A stretch of DNA of 6,124 nucleotides from Treponema sp. (GTDB lineage: Bacteria; Spirochaetota; Spirochaetia; Treponematales; Breznakiellaceae), in the NCBI GenBank assembly GCA_031271075.1, contig JAISWN010000116.1, forward strand, positions 1-6,124, given 5' to 3'. The notes beneath the pieces are model-generated. The model was not told where the DNA came from and ran no database searches. It saw nothing but the letters and a program-made list of their open reading frames with translations. Positions 5,624-6,124 of the stretch are shown here, piece after piece. Within the stretch, counting starts at the first letter, position 1; every line of letters begins with the position of its first letter. Both the position numbers and the translations under genes were made by a program.

Positions 5624-5651
5624 GCCCTGAAGTCGAACCTGCGGTTCGGCG
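5622..5651. repeat. REP-like palindromic element, copy C
   Basis: It begins TCGCCCTGAAGTCGAACCTG and ends CGGTTCGGCG. The centre folds perfectly: CGAACC (5634-5639), TGC loop, GGTTCG (5643-5648), with outer CGCC and GGCG. It sits exactly at the 5' end of the Rpn-like remnant, so insertion of this element, or a deletion at it, may have cut the gene. Confidence 0.75.
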
Positions 5652-5661
5652 GGGTATTAAG

Positions 5662-5682
5662 TGGACTTGCACAGCAAGTCCG
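5662..5682. repeat. Perfect short hairpin GGACTTGC-aca-GCAAGTCC
   Basis: An 8-bp perfect stem (5663-5670 with 5674-5681) around an ACA loop, extendable by one T-G pair. It lies 11 nt beyond REP-like copy C. No T-run follows, so an intrinsic terminator is unlikely. GGACTTGC also occurs at about 5039-5046 in the earlier spacer. Confidence 0.7.
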
Positions 5683-5804
5683 ACCCCTCGGCACGAATAA
5701 AAGATAAGGGGCGGTTATGAAGGGCCGGTTTGGGAACAAATGCGGTAAATAACGAAGCTGGAAGAAGCCGCGGTAGCTGGGGAAGGGTAGGCAAGGGAGG
5801 AGCT

Positions 5805-6008
5805 ATGAAAAGGATAGCCGTTAAGGTTTCCGGGTTTGTGCTGGTAGTTTTTTTGTTGTCGCCGCTGGTTGTTTGCGCGGCCTTTATACGGGCAGGCCGG
5901 GATACTCCGGGAGGGCCGGCGGGGGTGTGTACGTTGGGGGCAGTGGGGTGTTCAGGAAGAGTGGGGGCGGGAGCGAAGTCTTACTGGGGAACTGCGGAAG
6001 CATACTAA
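5805..6008 (+). CDS. Short exported protein or frameshifted remnant of a surface protein
   Basis: The ATG at 5805 has a strong ribosome site (AAGGGAGGAG, 5793-5802), preferred to the upstream TTG at 5730. The first 27 residues form a clear signal peptide: basic MKRIAVK, hydrophobic VSGFVLVVFLLSPLVV, then CAA, a likely cleavage region. The rest (about 40 residues, Gly/Ala-rich, ending GTAEAY) resembles nothing I know. A neighbouring frame (5918-6019) encodes GGGVYVGGSGVFRKSGGG, which resembles the GGGVYV-x-G-G-x-F-x-x-SGG units of large spirochaete surface or beta-helix proteins. That frame is open from 5825, so a slip in the T7 run at 5848-5854 would join the signal peptide to it, passing through VAAGC, a lipobox-like sequence. 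I infer a broken or phase-switched surface protein; a genuine 67-residue secreted peptide remains possible. Confidence 0.5.
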   Translation: MKRIAVKVSGFVLVVFLLSPLVVCAAFIRAGRDTPGGPAGVCTLGAVGCSGRVGAGAKSYWGTAEAY

Positions 6009-6013
6009 CGCTA

Positions 6014-6046
6014 CGCTGAGGGCCGCAGCTCCCGCGGCCCTCAGCG
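6014..6046. repeat. Perfect 13-bp GC-rich hairpin
   Basis: CGCTGAGGGCCGC (6014-6026) and GCGGCCCTCAGCG (6034-6046) are exact inverse complements around the 7-nt loop AGCTCCC. It starts 5 nt after the stop of the short exported ORF, where a terminator would be expected, but there is no T-run (GCGGCATGG follows). It may be a terminator of unusual type, an mRNA 3' stabiliser or an intergenic palindromic repeat. Confidence 0.8.
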
Positions 6047-6124
6047 GCGGCATGGTTGTTGAGAAACCGGGTGTCAGAGGGGTATAGGGCATGGGGTATA
6101 GAGGGGATAATTTTTCTTTTCCGG
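6047..6124. other. Right-edge spacer with a short direct repeat
   Basis: GGGGTATAG occurs twice (6079-6087 and 6093-6101, 14-nt period), followed by GATAAT (6105-6110) and T-rich sequence. GATAAT could be a -10 box for a gene beyond the right edge, but no convincing -35 is seen. GGTGTCAGA recurs here at 6070-6078. Confidence 0.4.

Noticed and set aside
5730..5804. Upstream extension of the exported ORF from a TTG at 5730
   Set aside because: It would bury the signal peptide 25 residues inside the protein, and the ATG at 5805 has a far better ribosome site.
4378..6124. CRISPR array, tRNA or rRNA in the accessory region
   Set aside because: The repeats are too few and irregularly spaced for CRISPR, and no cloverleaf with a T-loop motif or rRNA signature was seen.

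Overview
The left two thirds of the window is the first part of an F-type (F1Fo) ATP synthase operon, read entirely on the minus strand, so that transcription runs from about position 4380 down towards 1. In transcription order the genes are: a 171-residue soluble all-helical protein of unrecognised role (4377-3862), atpB (subunit a), atpE (c), atpF (b), atpH (delta), atpA (alpha) and the first 35 codons of atpG (gamma), which runs off the left edge. Spacing is tight throughout (26, 11, 10, 3, -1 and 9 nt between successive genes). The atpH stop and atpA start share a base (TAATG), and the atpB stop codon lies inside the Shine-Dalgarno of atpE. atpD and atpC are not visible and would be expected further left. 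Together the genes build the membrane rotor/stator (a, c, b) and the catalytic head and stalk (delta, alpha, gamma). The c subunit carries the ion-binding Glu57 but lacks the Gln and Ser ligands of the Na+-type site, so proton coupling is the better guess.

The right third (about 4378-6124) has a quite different character. It has no large gene and is full of hairpins, small repeats and broken reading frames. It holds: a structured spacer upstream of the ATP operon with a 17-nt-period direct repeat and a plus-strand hairpin followed by T8; three copies of an 18-30 nt REP-like palindromic element (near 4464, 4951 and 5622); a C13 homopolymer at 4907-4919 inside a weak short ORF; a compact 54-codon acidic ORF with a good ribosome-binding site (5155-5319); a decayed minus-strand fragment resembling the Rpn/PD-(D/E)XK 'putative transposase' family (5324-5623); and a short ORF with a signal peptide (5805-6008) in which a neighbouring frame encodes a Gly-rich 'GGGVYV' surface-repeat-like motif. 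A perfect 13-bp hairpin follows it.

Organism: a GC-rich bacterium. The combination of an Rpn-like fragment, a GGGVYV-type repeat motif, a long poly-C tract and many short intergenic palindromes suggests a host-associated spirochaete of the Treponema group. This is an inference from recollected family resemblance, not proven by the sequence. Every ATP synthase assignment rests on diagnostic motifs and is secure; assignments to the right of 4378 are much less so.
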